64,000 nucleotides of DNA from Hofstenia miamia (Eukaryota > Xenacoelomorpha > Acoela > Hofsteniidae): contig CABFPE010000174.1 in the NCBI GenBank assembly GCA_900660155.1, positions 371,930 to 435,929 of the forward strand. Reading direction: 5' to 3'. The notes beneath the pieces were generated by a model. The model worked only from the letters and a program-made list of their open reading frames with translations. It had not been told where the DNA came from and did no database searches. The translations under genes were made by a program, and so were the position numbers. Below, one piece after another: positions 11,800 to 24,836 of this stretch (position 1 is its first letter; each line of letters opens with the position of its first letter).

Positions 11800-12382
11800 T
11801 GTTGCGAAGCCGGTAACAGAATTGGTCCAAAATAACCCAAAATTATTGTAGCATAAACTTAGCGTTTATTTGTTTGTTAAAGTTGTTATAGAAATGAAGA
11901 ATTACATTCCTAAAGAAACCTAGTGTGACGTCATTGTTTGGTCATACCGCCAGTGCAAAACTCGTGTACTATATCTCGAAACCTTGTAAGGCTGTTTTGC
12001 TGTTATGCTAGTCGTAACTTGATTTAATGCACGCACCTGACATTCTCATGCGCTGTTGATATGATGGATTTGATGGTTGGACGCTACTCTTCACGGAGAG
12101 CCACTCGCTGATGGCCCATGAGAATTTTCATGGTGATACTTGTTGTGAGTGCTTCCGCTGGATTGGTCGTGTATCATACACCTTTCACAACGGCTTGACT
12201 CACTGATCAAGGTAGATACAATTATCTGAGAAAAGCTCTGATAGTTTGATGGAGATTTGCATGAGATCACGCACATTTTCCTGACATATTCCGGAATCAC
12301 CACGTGTTACGGCTAAACTAGCATCACCAGCTGCTCGATCACGCAGTGCCCAAAAGCGGGAAGTTGCTTCATGTGTACTCAA
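11800..12382. other. GC-richer island of unknown origin
   Basis: This stretch is markedly less AT-rich than its surroundings, especially 12020-12380. The minus strand holds overlapping open frames of 60-70 codons. One contains EATSRFWALRDRAAGDASLA and ENVRDLMQISIKLSELFSDN, which read like real protein but match no family I recognise. It may be a decayed host exon or transposon gene. The left edge (TGTTGCGAAGCCGGTAACAG) has the look of an element terminus, but no partner was found. Confidence 0.4.
11926..11933. promoter_or_regulatory. CRE-type octamer
   Basis: Perfect palindromic TGACGTCA, the CREB/ATF-binding consensus. It is one of at least six perfect copies seen in the window; function is unproven. 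Confidence 0.4.
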
Positions 12383-14125
12383 TTGCTAAGCACAACAAAC
12401 TATTCAAAGAAATGTGACAATGTTTGTCTATGGTGTACATTCCGTGATTTGTTGTTTTTGCTATGATTGCCAATGAAACTCTTAAAACTTCTGTTCTTTG
12501 TTTCAAAATGTGAATAAATAAGTATTCAGTCATCGACACAATTCATATCTAAGGATAGCCACACGCGAAAAGCAATACTAAATATTTAAATATACATGCG
12601 CCAGAAAAACTTTGCATTATAATTTGTTCAGACATTCATATAAATTCATCTTCGGCTATTTTTTGACTTATATATCAAAGTTATATATGACACCTTCTTA
12701 ATCTCTATTACTTTGCATGATCTAAGAGAAGTAAAAGGTATTGAAGTAAGACAATAATATTTTCTTAAGTAAGGATCCAACTTTTTAAAGCACGGGTTAG
12801 AGATAAGCACGAAGTTGATTGTTGTATAGCTGCAACTCGATATGAACTTTGTTTTATCAGATGATTTGTAAAAGACATTTTTTGTTAGTGCTGTAAAATT
12901 GTTTTTTTCAAAATTTTACATTTCCTACGGCACTCTTGAAAAAAAATAGAAATGTTTTACGGTGAGTTTTTTTCGAACTAGAAATAAAAAGAAAGGCAGC
13001 TTCATTGATGTCATGCAAGAGCTCAAATGACTGTAGTATGGCGATAAAGAATAGGGAATAGTAATAACCTAGTATAATCTATACTGTAGTATTCACACGA
13101 TAATTTTCAATAGATACAACTTTTCTCGTTTATGAATCATCACAAGAAAAACTAAGTAATTTGTACCTGTTATCGATTGAGAGAGATCTTTCTAGAAGTT
13201 TAAAATTTTCGACCTGGTAAATTGTAAAAAAAGCAAAAAAAAACTATTTTAAAAATACGTGATAAATTGTAAATTTGTTTTAATTCAATTCTGGAGAAAA
13301 GTACAAGAAAATGTCTTGATAAATACGATTTCGAGAAATAAAATTTAATTACTGGTTTTACCCTACTACTTTATCATTTGTTTTTATGCATAGTATATTT
13401 CTGAAGGTACCTTAATGTTGCATGCCATCTAATATTTGATTAGGTAACACAATATATTATTTTTAACATATGATTTTAATTTCTAGGTTGTTCTATTTTG
13501 CTACATTATTAAAAAATTAACAATGTTAACATAACTTGACTTTGAAGTTTTGACAAATTAAGTGCATACCTACAATATATACTTATTGAACTCTCTTTTT
13601 TTATTAGTTTATATCCTAGACTATTTAGATGCAACAATGTACAATGACATAAAATTTCATTGTCAAGAAAACTTTTTGTAGTTATTTATAATGATGTTTT
13701 GCAATCTATGAAATTACAAAAAGAGTACAAGAATGAATAGCTGAAAGCAGTTTTACCACAAATATGGGTGCTAAGCCCAATTACAATGAAAAGGAATTTT
13801 TCATCATTATTTTTACATTTTGCTTATAAGTCGTATTTTGCCCCAGGCTCTTCGCAAGCTATGGTCGGCTTTGTTTTTAGCTCAGGGAACTCAGCAGTTC
13901 CCAGGAACTCTTAGAGCTTTCATCAGAAGATTCAAAAGCAATTTATTGCTACAATAAACTAGTACAAAAACTGTAAACTACAAAACCACAAAAAGCTATT
14001 TACAAAAAATAATAAATATATACAATATTAAAATGTGTGTGTGTTTTGTCTGTGTGCATTTTATACAAAATTTTCAAATTAATGTAGTGTATGATTGTCA
14101 CTAAGTAGGCATTGTCTATTAAAGA
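12383..14125. other. No gene recognised
   Basis: AT-rich sequence. The only structure noted is a perfect hairpin at 13885-13902 (GGGAACT, loop CAGC, AGTTCCC) in a GC-richer patch at 13845-13925. Confidence 0.5.
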
Positions 14126-14220
14126 TATCATAATAATAATTATAATTATTGTTATTAGTATTATTACTATAATTATTATTACTCTTAGCAAAAAATTGAT
14201 TTGACTATTATTATTATTTA
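14126..14220. repeat. Imperfect (AAT)n / (ATT)n microsatellite
   Basis: Trinucleotide ATT/AAT units with interruptions. It produces a spurious isoleucine-rich frame. Confidence 0.85.
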
Positions 14221-14771
14221 CACAATATGTCCATTCATAAAAATAATTCTAATAATTTGTTCCTTCAACATTACATAAGAACAGTATAAAAGCGCTCATG
14301 TTTCAAAAACTATGTTAATTGTATTATTGATTTATTGAATGGAGCTGACTTCTCTTGTTGGGAATAGAAACAATTAAAGATTCACGCTTGGAATCATTAC
14401 CCATCTTGGATAAATCAATTATTGACAGTATACTATAACTGAAATTTCTTTCTCTTTTACAAATTTTAAATTTTAATGATTCTTAATTTTAAATGGCACA
14501 ATTCTAAATGATTACTTTGTAAATAATTCAAAATATTGGTAGTATAACATCTTTAGTACCGACAATAAATGTGTATATAAATATTAACTTTTATGTCTGA
14601 CTTTAATCCGCACCTGCATGTAAACCACACCCTCAAATTTTGAAGTTTCGATATGTTTGGGAACATGTGAATTATTCTTTGCTTTGTTTGTTTAAATCAA
14701 ATCAAACCCTTAGGTGCAATTTTGGCAATCTTTGAGAGAGTGAAATATGTGTGAAATCTTTCAATATACTT

Positions 14772-14779
14772 TGACGTCA
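14772..14779. promoter_or_regulatory. CRE-type octamer
   Basis: Perfect TGACGTCA within the 10-base palindrome TTGACGTCAA. No promoter context recognised. Confidence 0.35.
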
Positions 14780-15301
14780 AGCCGGTTAAATCTCGTCAGC
14801 GGTGGACTATGATGGGAATCATGTACAATGGATAGTAGTAAATAACCAAAACAAACACCAGGACCTATTATAGCAGGTTTTGCATGTCTAACAAACTTAA
14901 ATAACTACATTTATAAGCTTCCTTTACGAAATTATCAAAATTGTGTTTTAATGTATATTTATTTGATCGGTTGGGATTTAATGTTTTTGAGTTTAGTTTT
15001 TTAAACGGCACCATTTCATTATCAAATCATTCAACAGAACAGATGTGGTTTGTTACTAAAAAATTAAATTCTGTATCACTTCAAATAAGTTTTCGCTAAA
15101 AGCAATATGCAATTGTAATGCTCAATATTTGCTTCCACAGAGTATGTATTCGAACTGCGTACTTTATTAAACATATATACTTGGTTTAGGCAATGGAGTT
15201 CACACTGAATTTTTCGAACACGATTTTATTAAAGGTAAGCGTTGACTTCAGCTGATGAGATTAGAACAATTCATTCCAAATCTCATAATGATTTACTTCC
15301 T

Positions 15302-15326
15302 CTCTTTCTCTCTCTCTCTCTTTTAG
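15302..15326. repeat. (CT)n microsatellite
   Basis: Short imperfect CT run ending in TTTT. Confidence 0.85.
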
Positions 15327-15464
15327 CATAACTTAATTGATAACTATCAGCTAATTATTATTGTTCCACAATATCTTTGGTTTTTGGGAAAAATCATGTA
15401 CGATTATATTTATACTTTTATCGTTTTAAATTATGTAAGATTCAGCCTGGAAGTATTAAGTAAA

Positions 15465-16560
15465 GATCTTCTACTATACAACTTCTACTGTTACTGGACA
15501 ACATTTACAATAGATGGGCAAATCATGAAATTGCATATATTCTATACCTTGATTTTGCGAAAACATTCGATTCTGTGCCTCACAATTGCTTTAATTATCT
15601 CAATTTGGAATTGGAGGAAGCCTTTTGAAATTAATTAGATCATACTTTCAAAATCGATTTCAATGTGTATTACTATCGGTTTCAAATAACAAAGTGTTAA
15701 TCCACAGGGAACTGTGTTAGAACCGCTGTTATTTATTATTTTTATTAATGATCTTCCTAAATCCGAATTGTTTAGTTTTCCGTACTTAATTGACAATGAT
15801 ATTAAGATTATATGTAATAGTAAAATAACCAACAGAAAAAACTTCTAAATTAATAGAGTTAAGAAAATGAAATGAAATTTAATATTACAAAAACTGAACT
15901 CATCAGCTCAGGATACCATCAATTTATATACTTATAATTTATTAAAATATGTTTATATTATCATCTCCAATAACTTAAGTTTGTCAAAGCATATCTCACA
16001 TAGATTGAAGTACTTTAACCTTATGTTTTTAGATTTAAAAACAAAAGTTCTCTATAATGTTTAATATGTAAATAAATTGAAACTAGACAAATCTTTAATT
16101 CTATTAAGAATAAGTTATGGATCATTTAAATGACTGATATAAGAAATATAGAACAATTTCAAAAAAAATCCTCACGATGTATATAGAAAACTTGAAATAT
16201 AGACTTAATAAAATGTATTAATACCATTAACTCTCTGCTTACAACATTTGTACTTGATATATTTTAACAAATTCCTCATTGGCAAGCTTGATTTTCCCTA
16301 TTTTTGTTCTTCTAATAGACCTGATCGTAGATCACATAATCGCTTACTATTTAAAAGCAACAAATTAGATAGAGTAAATTCCACTAACTTCCTTTTCAAC
16401 AGAATTACTATCCTTTTGAAATTAATATATTCGAACTATGCATTAAAATCAAACATCAATTAAGGATCGTTTTCTGAAATGCATTCTACAAATTTAGTAT
16501 AGATAATTTATGTAATCATTTTTTAATTTGCAATTGTAAGAACTGCAGATGCAATTATTT
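15465..16560 (+). mobile_element. LINE (non-LTR retrotransposon) reverse transcriptase tail, decayed
   Basis: Pieces of a non-LTR reverse transcriptase appear in order on the plus strand in shifting frames. YLDFAKTFDSVPHN is at 15544-15585 (motif A, with the catalytic aspartate). SQFGIGGSLLKLIRSYFQNR follows in the next frame. GTVLEPLLFIIFINDLPKS is motif B and its flank. FPYLIDNDIKI replaces the usual F.YADD.K motif C, so the catalytic DD is degraded. EMKFNITKTELISS is the thumb start. Far downstream, PDRRSHNRLLFKSN and INSTNFLFNRI-type residues (16315-16460) fit the C-terminal zone that in the family reads ...F..R....WN.LP. Several frameshifts and stops are present, including one just after the DFAKTFD block. 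The 5' part with the endonuclease is absent, as expected of 5' truncation. Clade is not resolved (Jockey/CR1 grade). No tail repeat or target duplication was found. Confidence 0.8.
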
Positions 16561-17624
16561 AAATTTTTTTTGCCTGTTTGTAATAATTTTTTCTCATTGT
16601 GATATCGATATTATTTATACATTTCTTACATTTTTCTTACTTTGCAATAATGCTTTTTTATAAAAAAATTCTTTTACTACTACTCCTACTGCCACGGAGA
16701 GTTCAGCCAATTTAGTGTTCTTAGCAATATTTCAAGATTTTCTTTGATTGTTTTGTGTATATTTAAATATATTTCACTTTATAAATAGCAACGGAATTTA
16801 TCATTAATTCTGCTTTCAAAGTATGATGTGATATATATATTGCAGCTATGTGACAAAAGTAAAATGAAGTACAAAGCTTGGTGAAACAAAGTTGATGTAA
16901 ATAAGGCCAATGGTGGCAAGCCCTTAGAAATCATGAGCTAAAGTTTCGAATTAAAACTTTCTTATATGAGTATCTCATGTAGAATAGGATCACTGAAAAT
17001 TTTTTAATATCAATGAAGCGTATGTAAGTCATTTCAGAGGAGTGTATTAAATTTGAAGTTCAAAAACTTGGGCTAACTTATATATTCTTAGAGAAACTCG
17101 TTTGCTTTTATGCCACTTATTACATGTAGGACTTATATTTTGATATGCTAAATGTATACAATCGGATAGCATGGCATGTATTTGTTTGTAATTTTGTATC
17201 ATATGTATATCAATGAATTGCGTAGGTTTATAAAATAGACTTCCTGCAATTTTAAAGTTTCCCTTAAACTTGTCATTTAATCACGTATTTATTTTTTAAA
17301 ATATCAAAAATTCATTTTGACATTAATGAAAATTGTAAGTTCTAGCTGACGGCGTTAAATGTTGTGAGATGAAGTTAATGAAATGAAGTAGTAGTAAGCC
17401 TGTGAAGTAGCAACACTTTAACATGCTATTATTTTATGAGTGTAATTTTAATTGCTTTCAGTAAGAGTGCCGCGTATTAAATTGAGTTAAAAAGTACACT
17501 TATACGACAATGCGTAACATTCATTTTAATAAGTATTCATTCAATCTATTTAAGTAGATATCTAAACCTAGACCATAAGAAATATTTAACAAAATATTTC
17601 AGCATGAATACGAATTATATAGTC

Positions 17625-17664
<40 letters not shown>

Positions 17665-20600
17665 ATCCATTTTATTTGATTTAGTAACTTAGTTTTACTT
17701 AATTATATTTAAAATTCTCTCATAACCTTAAAAATATAATTTTTCAATTTCAGTAATTTAATTAATTCAATACAAAATGGTAATTACGACATCTCTTGCT
17801 GACGCATACATTAATGCATGATTTAATTACCTAATTTAATAACTGCAAGCTAACCATATATAGGTCAGCTTAAAATACTAACAATAATTTTAATGACTGC
17901 CACTAATTTCAAATGTTAATGAAATTTTTTTGAACCTTAATACAAGTGATTGTACATGTAAGTCTTTGAAAGTTTTAAGTATGAAGAAATTTGAATAGTG
18001 AAAGTGTTTTAATTACTTGTCTCAAATTTGGTAATATTCTAGATATCTTTATGGAAATAGAAGAACCGATCAGCTGTTTCGTTTTACAAACTAAACATAT
18101 TTGATATTCCAAATTGTGTTGTATGTTATCCATTATTAAACAAAATTCCTGAATTTGGTATAGTTTATTAAAATTTAAATAGAAAAAGTATATTATTAGA
18201 AAATATGAATGAAGTTTAGAAAATGAAATTGCAAAATCATATCAAGATTATTTTTGTGAAAAAGTCTTATTTTTTATAAATGATAACAACACTTTGTACC
18301 ACTCAAGTTAAGATACATTTGACTACATCATATCATTGAATTATATTGAAGCAAAATAATTTGCCAAGAAGGTGTCAACAAATTTTTGGTTTACAAAAGA
18401 CCGAGGTACTTGAAAAATGGGGGTTCCATATAAGTTGTCAAATATGAGTTAAAATTCAATTATGCAAATTTAACTGTATTAGACGCCTATTTGACTATAA
18501 AATTAGGTTATAAGCTTTTAATGATGTAAAAATTAGTAGTCAAAAAGCATTTCAAATTTTAATATCTTATCAAATCCACTACAAAAGTGATATAAATAGA
18601 AGATATTTAACTTAATTTAGCAATGCTTGGGAGGAAATTTGAATATTTACACTATTGAAAAGATGAAACTCCCAAGAAAAAAACAGTATTTTTTTTCTGT
18701 GATGAATGAAAACAGAGAGCAATGACATGGTCTACGCTAGACTGATTTTAGGACATTCGGTAAACAGTTGCCAAGACCTACATCATTCGAGGGTTTTGCT
18801 GGACATCATTTTTATACCATGGAATTTACTGGTGCTAAAAATTTTAGTCGGACGGGAGCTAAATGGGACATAGAATATAAATGAAGACAAGGGGACTAAG
18901 TATTTAGAATATCAATAAAAAGTACATGGAATTTGGGATGAAAGCAATTCATGAGACTGCGACTAGAATAGATTGTGACAAGTGAGATCGAGACTAATAG
19001 AATTCCGCTCCCACAGAATTCTACTTCATTCGTATTTATAGCATCAGTAGTTTCTTTTCATATTTCAAATTACTTGATGCATAATTGTTTTTATCAGATT
19101 TCCATTTTCAAAAATTTTGAACATTTTATTTGCATTTTGAATATAAATTTTAAGATTGAAATTAAGACATGGCCTCACAAAAAATTGAAGAATGCGGATT
19201 GTTCAACCACTAAGATGCCTCAGTTTAAAAGTACGAAATATTCTCAGTTCAGAGTTCAAAAATGATATATACTAAAGCTTGTAGTATATTATAAAATGAA
19301 ATTCATGCAAATAACCTGTTTTTTTGCGGAAATATTGCCTTTATCAATTAAAAGTGACCATCACACTATCCAAGTTATCATATTGCTTTCTAATTTTCAA
19401 CGTGTCATGGAGCATTTGACTTTTTCATGAAGTGCAAATAGATCAGTAACATAACTTTATGAAATTTAATTTTCAAAATAGTGTTATTGTGTTGTAAAGA
19501 GCTCTTAGTTAATAATTATTAATTACAGTAACTATTGTAATGTTTCTATACATTTACTCTTGGGAACATGCATTTTAAAACAATTGTTACTCTACAATAT
19601 TGTGTAAAACTTAACTACACTAGGTTCAAGCAAAATAAGCAACTAAAAAGAGCTATACTCTAGTATGGCAAACGCAAAATTCGTTGATTTCTAAGGTTCT
19701 CGATTAAACAAATCACCTTTAATCTTACATGTATTAACCAATACCTGGTTAGTAATATTCTGTTTGTATTTTTTTTACAAATATACAAAAACTAGAATTT
19801 GTCAAAAATGCAAATTTTGATGTCAAACTTTCTAAGATGTCCTTTGAAAATTGTCTAGAAATACTTTTTCAGAAGCTATTTAATACTAAATACATGTGCT
19901 CTAGCATAATATTACAAATCTTTTACACGTTAAATATTTTCAATTTATCTATCAAATTAAAAATTAGAATGTGATGTGTGATTTTGACTGCTAAATTATT
20001 ATTGGTTGATGATTAATTAAAATCCAGTGTAAGATTATATTTGCATCTTTTAAGTTTGAGTACTATATATTTGGCTTGTAAGACAAGGCATTAGAATGAA
20101 AGGAAGGTTTTAATAACCCAAGTGACACATTTCCAAGACTACAAATTGAAGCATAATCTACCGGCAGAAGCACGAAAATCACACTATCAATCATGATACG
20201 TTATGATCATTGAGATATTTAGCAATTATTTTAATCTGAAAAGTGATTAAATGAACAGGCTAGTAAGAATCCCTTAAAATATGAGAAACTATCATTCTCA
20301 CCAACTCCTGTTTTTGAATGGCATTACACAGTGTCGTGCAGTGGATTACGATAAATGCTCCATCATATGATTATGCATTGGAAGACTTTTGGACTTGTTT
20401 TGGATGAATAATATAGTTTTAGATAATTCTTCTTCAAAATACACACTTTAATTGTAGAAGAATCGCCAAATGCAAATTTTCTATATTTAAGGAATAAAAA
20501 AGAATAATGCTGAGCCTTGATTTCATGACATTGACAACAATCTATACAAACTATAAATAGTGTTAAACTCAGATCAATTTCAGATTCATTTGGCATAAAA

Positions 20601-21387
20601 TCGAACTCAAGCTCAAAGCATGAAAGATTGTTCTTAGGAACTCCTTGGACCTGCTTTATAAAACACGGGTTTATGAATGGAGTCGTTCATCAAAAATTAT
20701 AAATTTCAATAATAAACTGTTTTGTAGTATCGCAGTTACAATTCAGGTTCCCTGTTTTTGTTTAACCTTTAAAAAATAGTTTTATCTAGCTTTGATGCTT
20801 AGCTAAGCCCTGGATAAATGAAAAGTAGCTCTGCTATCACTAATCCCATTACTTTGCAGTGGTGTAGATCTTGCACTTTTAATAATTATCTCATTTGGAA
20901 CTTATATTGCTTTTGTTATCATTCACTATTTGAAAAATTTAAATGTTTATGTATCTAATACAAGAAAGTGTTGGAAATTATTGAAAATATAAGAGGCAGG
21001 TATTTGTTTGATGCTTTAATTCTGCAATGTAAACAAATTTTAACAAATTTTTTGCTATGCAATGTTCATATTTTCTTCAAAAAATTAATTAACTTCTAGT
21101 TTTAGAATTAATTTATCCTCTGCTTATTTCTGTGTTTATTTCATTATCAGCACCTATAAAATATTTCATTAATAAATGCCTGAGAGCTCGCTATTCTGAG
21201 TAGACATGTATGCCCTAGTCAGTCCTTTCTGGATTCAATTTATGTTAGGTATTCAAATAGCAGTATACCTGTATGTGATGATAATGATACTATGCAAAAA
21301 CGATTTAGGGTTTTGTATTGTGCTTATTAATTATATGTAGGTTGAGATTTGGCAAATAATATTGTGACCAATTCAATCAATCAACAG
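16561..21387. other. No gene recognised
   Basis: AT-rich sequence with one (TA)n tract at 17629-17661. No exon or element could be supported. The 96-codon frame at 18975-19265 (+) shows no family motif. Confidence 0.5.
17629..17661. repeat. (TA)n microsatellite with (CA) tail
   Basis: TA run ending in ACACACA. Confidence 0.95.
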
Positions 21388-21457
21388 CTTGGAGTTGGCA
21401 TGATTCTGTGCAGATAGTTCCAGAGGACAGAATAGCAAATTACATAAATATAACTAG
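21388..21457 (+). CDS. Possible internal host exon
   Basis: An open frame reads TAWSWHDSVQIVPEDRIANY then INITR and stops being protein-like exactly at a good splice donor: ACTAG before GTATGTATG at 21458. Two acceptors are possible, after AACAG (exon from 21388) or after TGTGCAG (exon from 21414). The residues are far less F/I/K/N-biased than chance frames here. The exon would end in phase 2, and joining to 21969 keeps an open frame. I do not recognise the protein. Transcript evidence is missing, so this rests on splice consensus and composition only. Confidence 0.3.
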
Positions 21458-21968
21458 GTATGTATGTTATAATCTCTTGATTCAATTATTTTACTTTGTT
21501 GTTCATATGGGTGAAACTTTCAGACAGTTTTTAAAATCCTATTTCCTTGTACTACAATGCATAATGCTGCTCATAGATCCTTCATTGTGACCCTAACCTG
21601 ATTCAAAATGTGCCTTCATTGATCAAATGAAATTCTGGAGTATCTTCTCAGTTGCAAGAAGATTGAATGGGGTTAGGGAATCCGTTCTTTTCTATTTAAC
21701 TTCTTGTTTTTGATCTGATGAGGTTGTTTTCTAATGGAGACAATAAAATATTTTGTCCTATCCCCACCCATATTCACCATTATTAAACATTGTATTGTTT
21801 ATATAACAATTTGTAATTACCAAAATCAAGAGCAATTATCTATATTTTCAAATATTTCTATTTAAATATAATATCAATGTACATGTACTTCAGAAGATAT
21901 GCTTTTTTGAGCGATTTTCTACATAAAGAGCAATTATATTTTAATTGATTATTTCTCCTATTCACCAG

Positions 21969-22124
21969 GCCAAATGCAAATTTGTGTCTTCTGAAGAAAA
22001 CTTGTTGCCCTCTTTCTGCAACATGAGAAGACAAAAACAGTTAAGTGTCCATTCAAATCCATGTCTATCAAGTCGTTCTGTTTCTTTTAAACCAGATAGT
22101 GATCATGTTCACAAAGAATTTTGA
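21969..22124 (+). CDS. Possible 3'-terminal host exon
   Basis: A strong acceptor, a pyrimidine-rich tract ending CTATTCACCAG at 21968, precedes an open stretch of 51 codons to TGA at 22122-22124. Its start reads AKCKFVSSEENLLPSFCNMR and its end KPDSDHVHKEF, and it looks like a hydrophilic basic-serine tail. In the frame that joins the 21388-21457 exon, the exon instead gives RPNANLCLLKKTCCPLSAT and stops about 60 bases in. A polyadenylation signal follows at 22148. The protein is not recognised. Both frames are recorded because the splice phase cannot be proven here. Confidence 0.35.
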   Translation, partial: AKCKFVSSEENLLPSFCNMRRQKQLSVHSNPCLSSRSVSFKPDSDHVHKEF

Positions 22125-22147
22125 TAGCCTAGCAGTTTGAAATGCAC

Positions 22148-22153
22148 AATAAA
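22148..22153 (+). terminator. Candidate polyadenylation signal
   Basis: AATAAA 24 bases after the stop of the putative terminal exon. Further AATAAA words follow within 50 bases. In AT-rich DNA the hexamer is common, so its weight comes only from position. Confidence 0.3.
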
Positions 22154-22867
22154 GATCTGCTATAAAGCATTGATTTAATAAAAACTTTAAATAAAGACTA
22201 ACAGAATGGCGATTTAAAGAGCCACTTTTATTAGTTTCAAGCTTATAATTGACAATGATGTGAAATATTGGTGGAAAAAGTTTAAAATTCTTCAGGTAGA
22301 GGTGCCTTTTATGTTACCTAGGAGAGATTTGATAAACAATTATTACAAAGTTGAAAACAAAAACTTGCAGGTGTAGTTCGAAATTTAGAATGTAAAGATG
22401 AATCATGAAGTGGTACAGAAATATATTTGATATAATATGATCAAATTTGTGCCGTTTACGATCAATAAATATATTCGTTGCTATGGACTTTCAGTCATTA
22501 TAAATTTTCATTTTGATTTTCAAGTGAAGCTTTGATATACATGGTAATCCCGTCTGCAAAGAAATTGTTCCAAATTCAGATGCAGTTTTGAATAAATGCT
22601 TATTCATATCGTTTACTTATAAAGGTTTGAACATTTTTCACATGTTCTAAAAAAGTTAAAGAATACTAAGGCAAACCTACCTTTAGTTAAATAGAATAAC
22701 TTTCTTAATATTAGTTTTAAGCAGGTAAATATATGTATGATTAATTGAATTCCTAGCCCCTCCACTGAATGGGGAAGAATCCCTATATTTGAACATCAGT
22801 TGTGTTGACTATTCTAAAACTCAATTTAAAATTTTGACTTTCAGGGTGCAGATTTTATAGTACCTTT

Positions 22868-23151
22868 CTAAGATTCCCTTCTTTGTTCAAGTAAACCATA
22901 AAATAGGCCTAAAATAAGCAGAATAGGCATTAACGTAAATAGCCAGTGCCAAAGCTTCATGAGATGGGTCAGACGTGGACCTAAATTTTTCCTTATATAT
23001 TCTCGCATATTCTTAATAGCAATCCCACAAATGCTAAAAACATGAATGTGAATAAATTTGCACAAAACACTTAGAATATTGAATGCGAATGCAATTACAA
23101 AAACAACGGTTTTTATGAAAGCTGTTGCAACAAGCGACGAGCCTTCACTAG
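22868..23151 (-). CDS. Unrecognised two-membrane-segment open frame
   Basis: The minus strand is open for about 95 codons, ending at TAG. The first hydrophobic stretch contains ATAFIKTVVFVIAFAFNIL and continues through IHIHVFSICGIAI. Next comes a basic loop (KNMREYIRKNLGPRLTH), then a second clear membrane segment (WLFTLMPILLILGLFYGLL) and the short tail EQRRES. There is no ATG at the 5' end; the frame opens near a GTG, and an acceptor-like GTACAG ends at 23152. So this may be a last coding exon from 23151 rather than a whole gene. Composition and alternation of loops look protein-like, unlike chance frames nearby. Family not recognised; it could be a single-exon pseudogene. Confidence 0.35.
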
Positions 23152-24828
23152 CTGTACTCACAAATTAAGGGCCGCTTGTTAAAATATTAGCACTACACAA
23201 CTAGTTCACAATGAATTCTGCAGTAGCTGAGAAAACAGGCTTTATAACGCACTATGGTGTATATATGGTTTTCACGATGAGTTTTATATATGAATTGTTT
23301 TGAATTTGGAAGATGGATTATTTTTACTGAGGAATCTTAGTTTTGGCATAACATATCGGCCTATTTTTAACTGTGGATATAGGCTTAATAAGATGTTCTT
23401 GCATAAAAAACGCTAATTAAACATAATTTTTTGCAATATTGTATGAGTATGTCAATAAAATTACTAAAGATGCCATCACAAATTTTAAGCAATTTCCAGG
23501 TAGCTTAAGGTTAATAAAATTATTTATATCCTAGTGGAAAAGAAGTAAGCTTTCAAACTAGTCGCTACCTCTGAATCTGCCTTTGGTTGTAACATATTTT
23601 CGTGGTTGGTGCTCAAAGAGAAACTTCCTTTCTATTTGAATAATAATTGATCATTGAAATTCCACTACCTATCATTTTCAATGGCATTTCTTCTGTGCCT
23701 GACGCAAATTTGCAAAATAGAACGATTGTCAGACAATTTTTTTCTTAGTTCTTAAAATTGCCTCTAATGACGTTGAATTTCCTATTAGGATATTAGTTCG
23801 AAGTTAAATCCCATTATAATTTTTATGTTTTATCTAATTCTACATAGTAGCAAACAATTAGAGATATTATATTTCGCTAAAAACTATAAATGCATTTTCA
23901 AAGCGTTATATTTCTGTAATAATAACGTCAAACTTTCTTTTGAATTTCAAAAATGAAAAGTAAAATTCTTTAGCAAGAAATTTCTAAAAGATAATGAAAC
24001 GCATTATATTTTTTTGTCAAGAGCTTTTATCTAAATACATATTGAAATTTGTTTATGGCTTCTAAGCAATTGCTTCCACACGCTATTATAACACACGATT
24101 AAAATGCTAATAGAAGCATTAATTTGATGTAAAAGTTTTTATTAATATATGAATAATAATATACCTAGTTCCAAAGATATAAAACCATGTCTAAAAATGA
24201 GCGGGGTCAGCTTATGATAGAAGAAATGATAATTATGGATCCAAGATGTAAATATTGATTCTATCATTATCAAACGGTTTCTATTGTTAACAACGGCGAT
24301 TAAAGATATGAGTTAATATTATTCAATATATTGCGTGACTTATTAGAATTTCATGAACATTGAAGAACACAAGAAATAGTCGTATGTCATACGTTTAATG
24401 AAACTCAAACAACAAGAAAAGGGGGTTTTAGTATTGCAGAACCTTCAAAAAGACAATTCAAAGTTAGCACCACTCAGTGCATTAGTATCAGTATAGGCTT
24501 AAAATTATTAAAAGTTAATTCGTTTCAGTTTGATTCGATCTACGTGGACATTCCAAAATATAATGATTTGTAACGATTCATAATTGTAGTAAGTTTCCGA
24601 ACAATAGCAAGGCCAATCACATCATGAAATCAATTTAATTCTAAGCTCTCTCAGCAAACTCGTTTGGAAATTCATCTTATTTGCCACACGTTGTTTTTGT
24701 CTGTTGAACTCACAAGGAGCTTGATTCACGCACTTAGTAAACATTTTTGTACTAAATATTTTGTCATAAAACTTTGTGAGTTACCAAAACAATTATTCTT
24801 CTACAACATGAGGCAATTAGATATTTGG

Positions 24829-24836
24829 TGACGTCA
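24829..24836. promoter_or_regulatory. CRE-type octamer
   Basis: Perfect TGACGTCA, with a second half site (AATGACGCC) 12 bases downstream. Confidence 0.35.

Noticed and set aside
11800-11890. A terminus-like string TGTTGCGAAGCCGGTAACAG that could be the edge of a long terminal repeat.
   Set aside because: No second copy, no closing terminus and no element genes beside it.
15250-15290. CTGATGAGATT...AATCTC, resembling a hammerhead core with stem II.
   Set aside because: The stem is followed by ATAA rather than GAAA, and no other stem fits.
18975-19265. A 96-codon plus-strand open frame.
   Set aside because: No recognisable motif. The residues F, I, N and K dominate, as in chance frames.
21712-21750. 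CTGATGAGGTTGT...ACAAT, a second hammerhead-like string.
   Set aside because: It lacks the GAAA box and relies on a wobble pair; likely chance.
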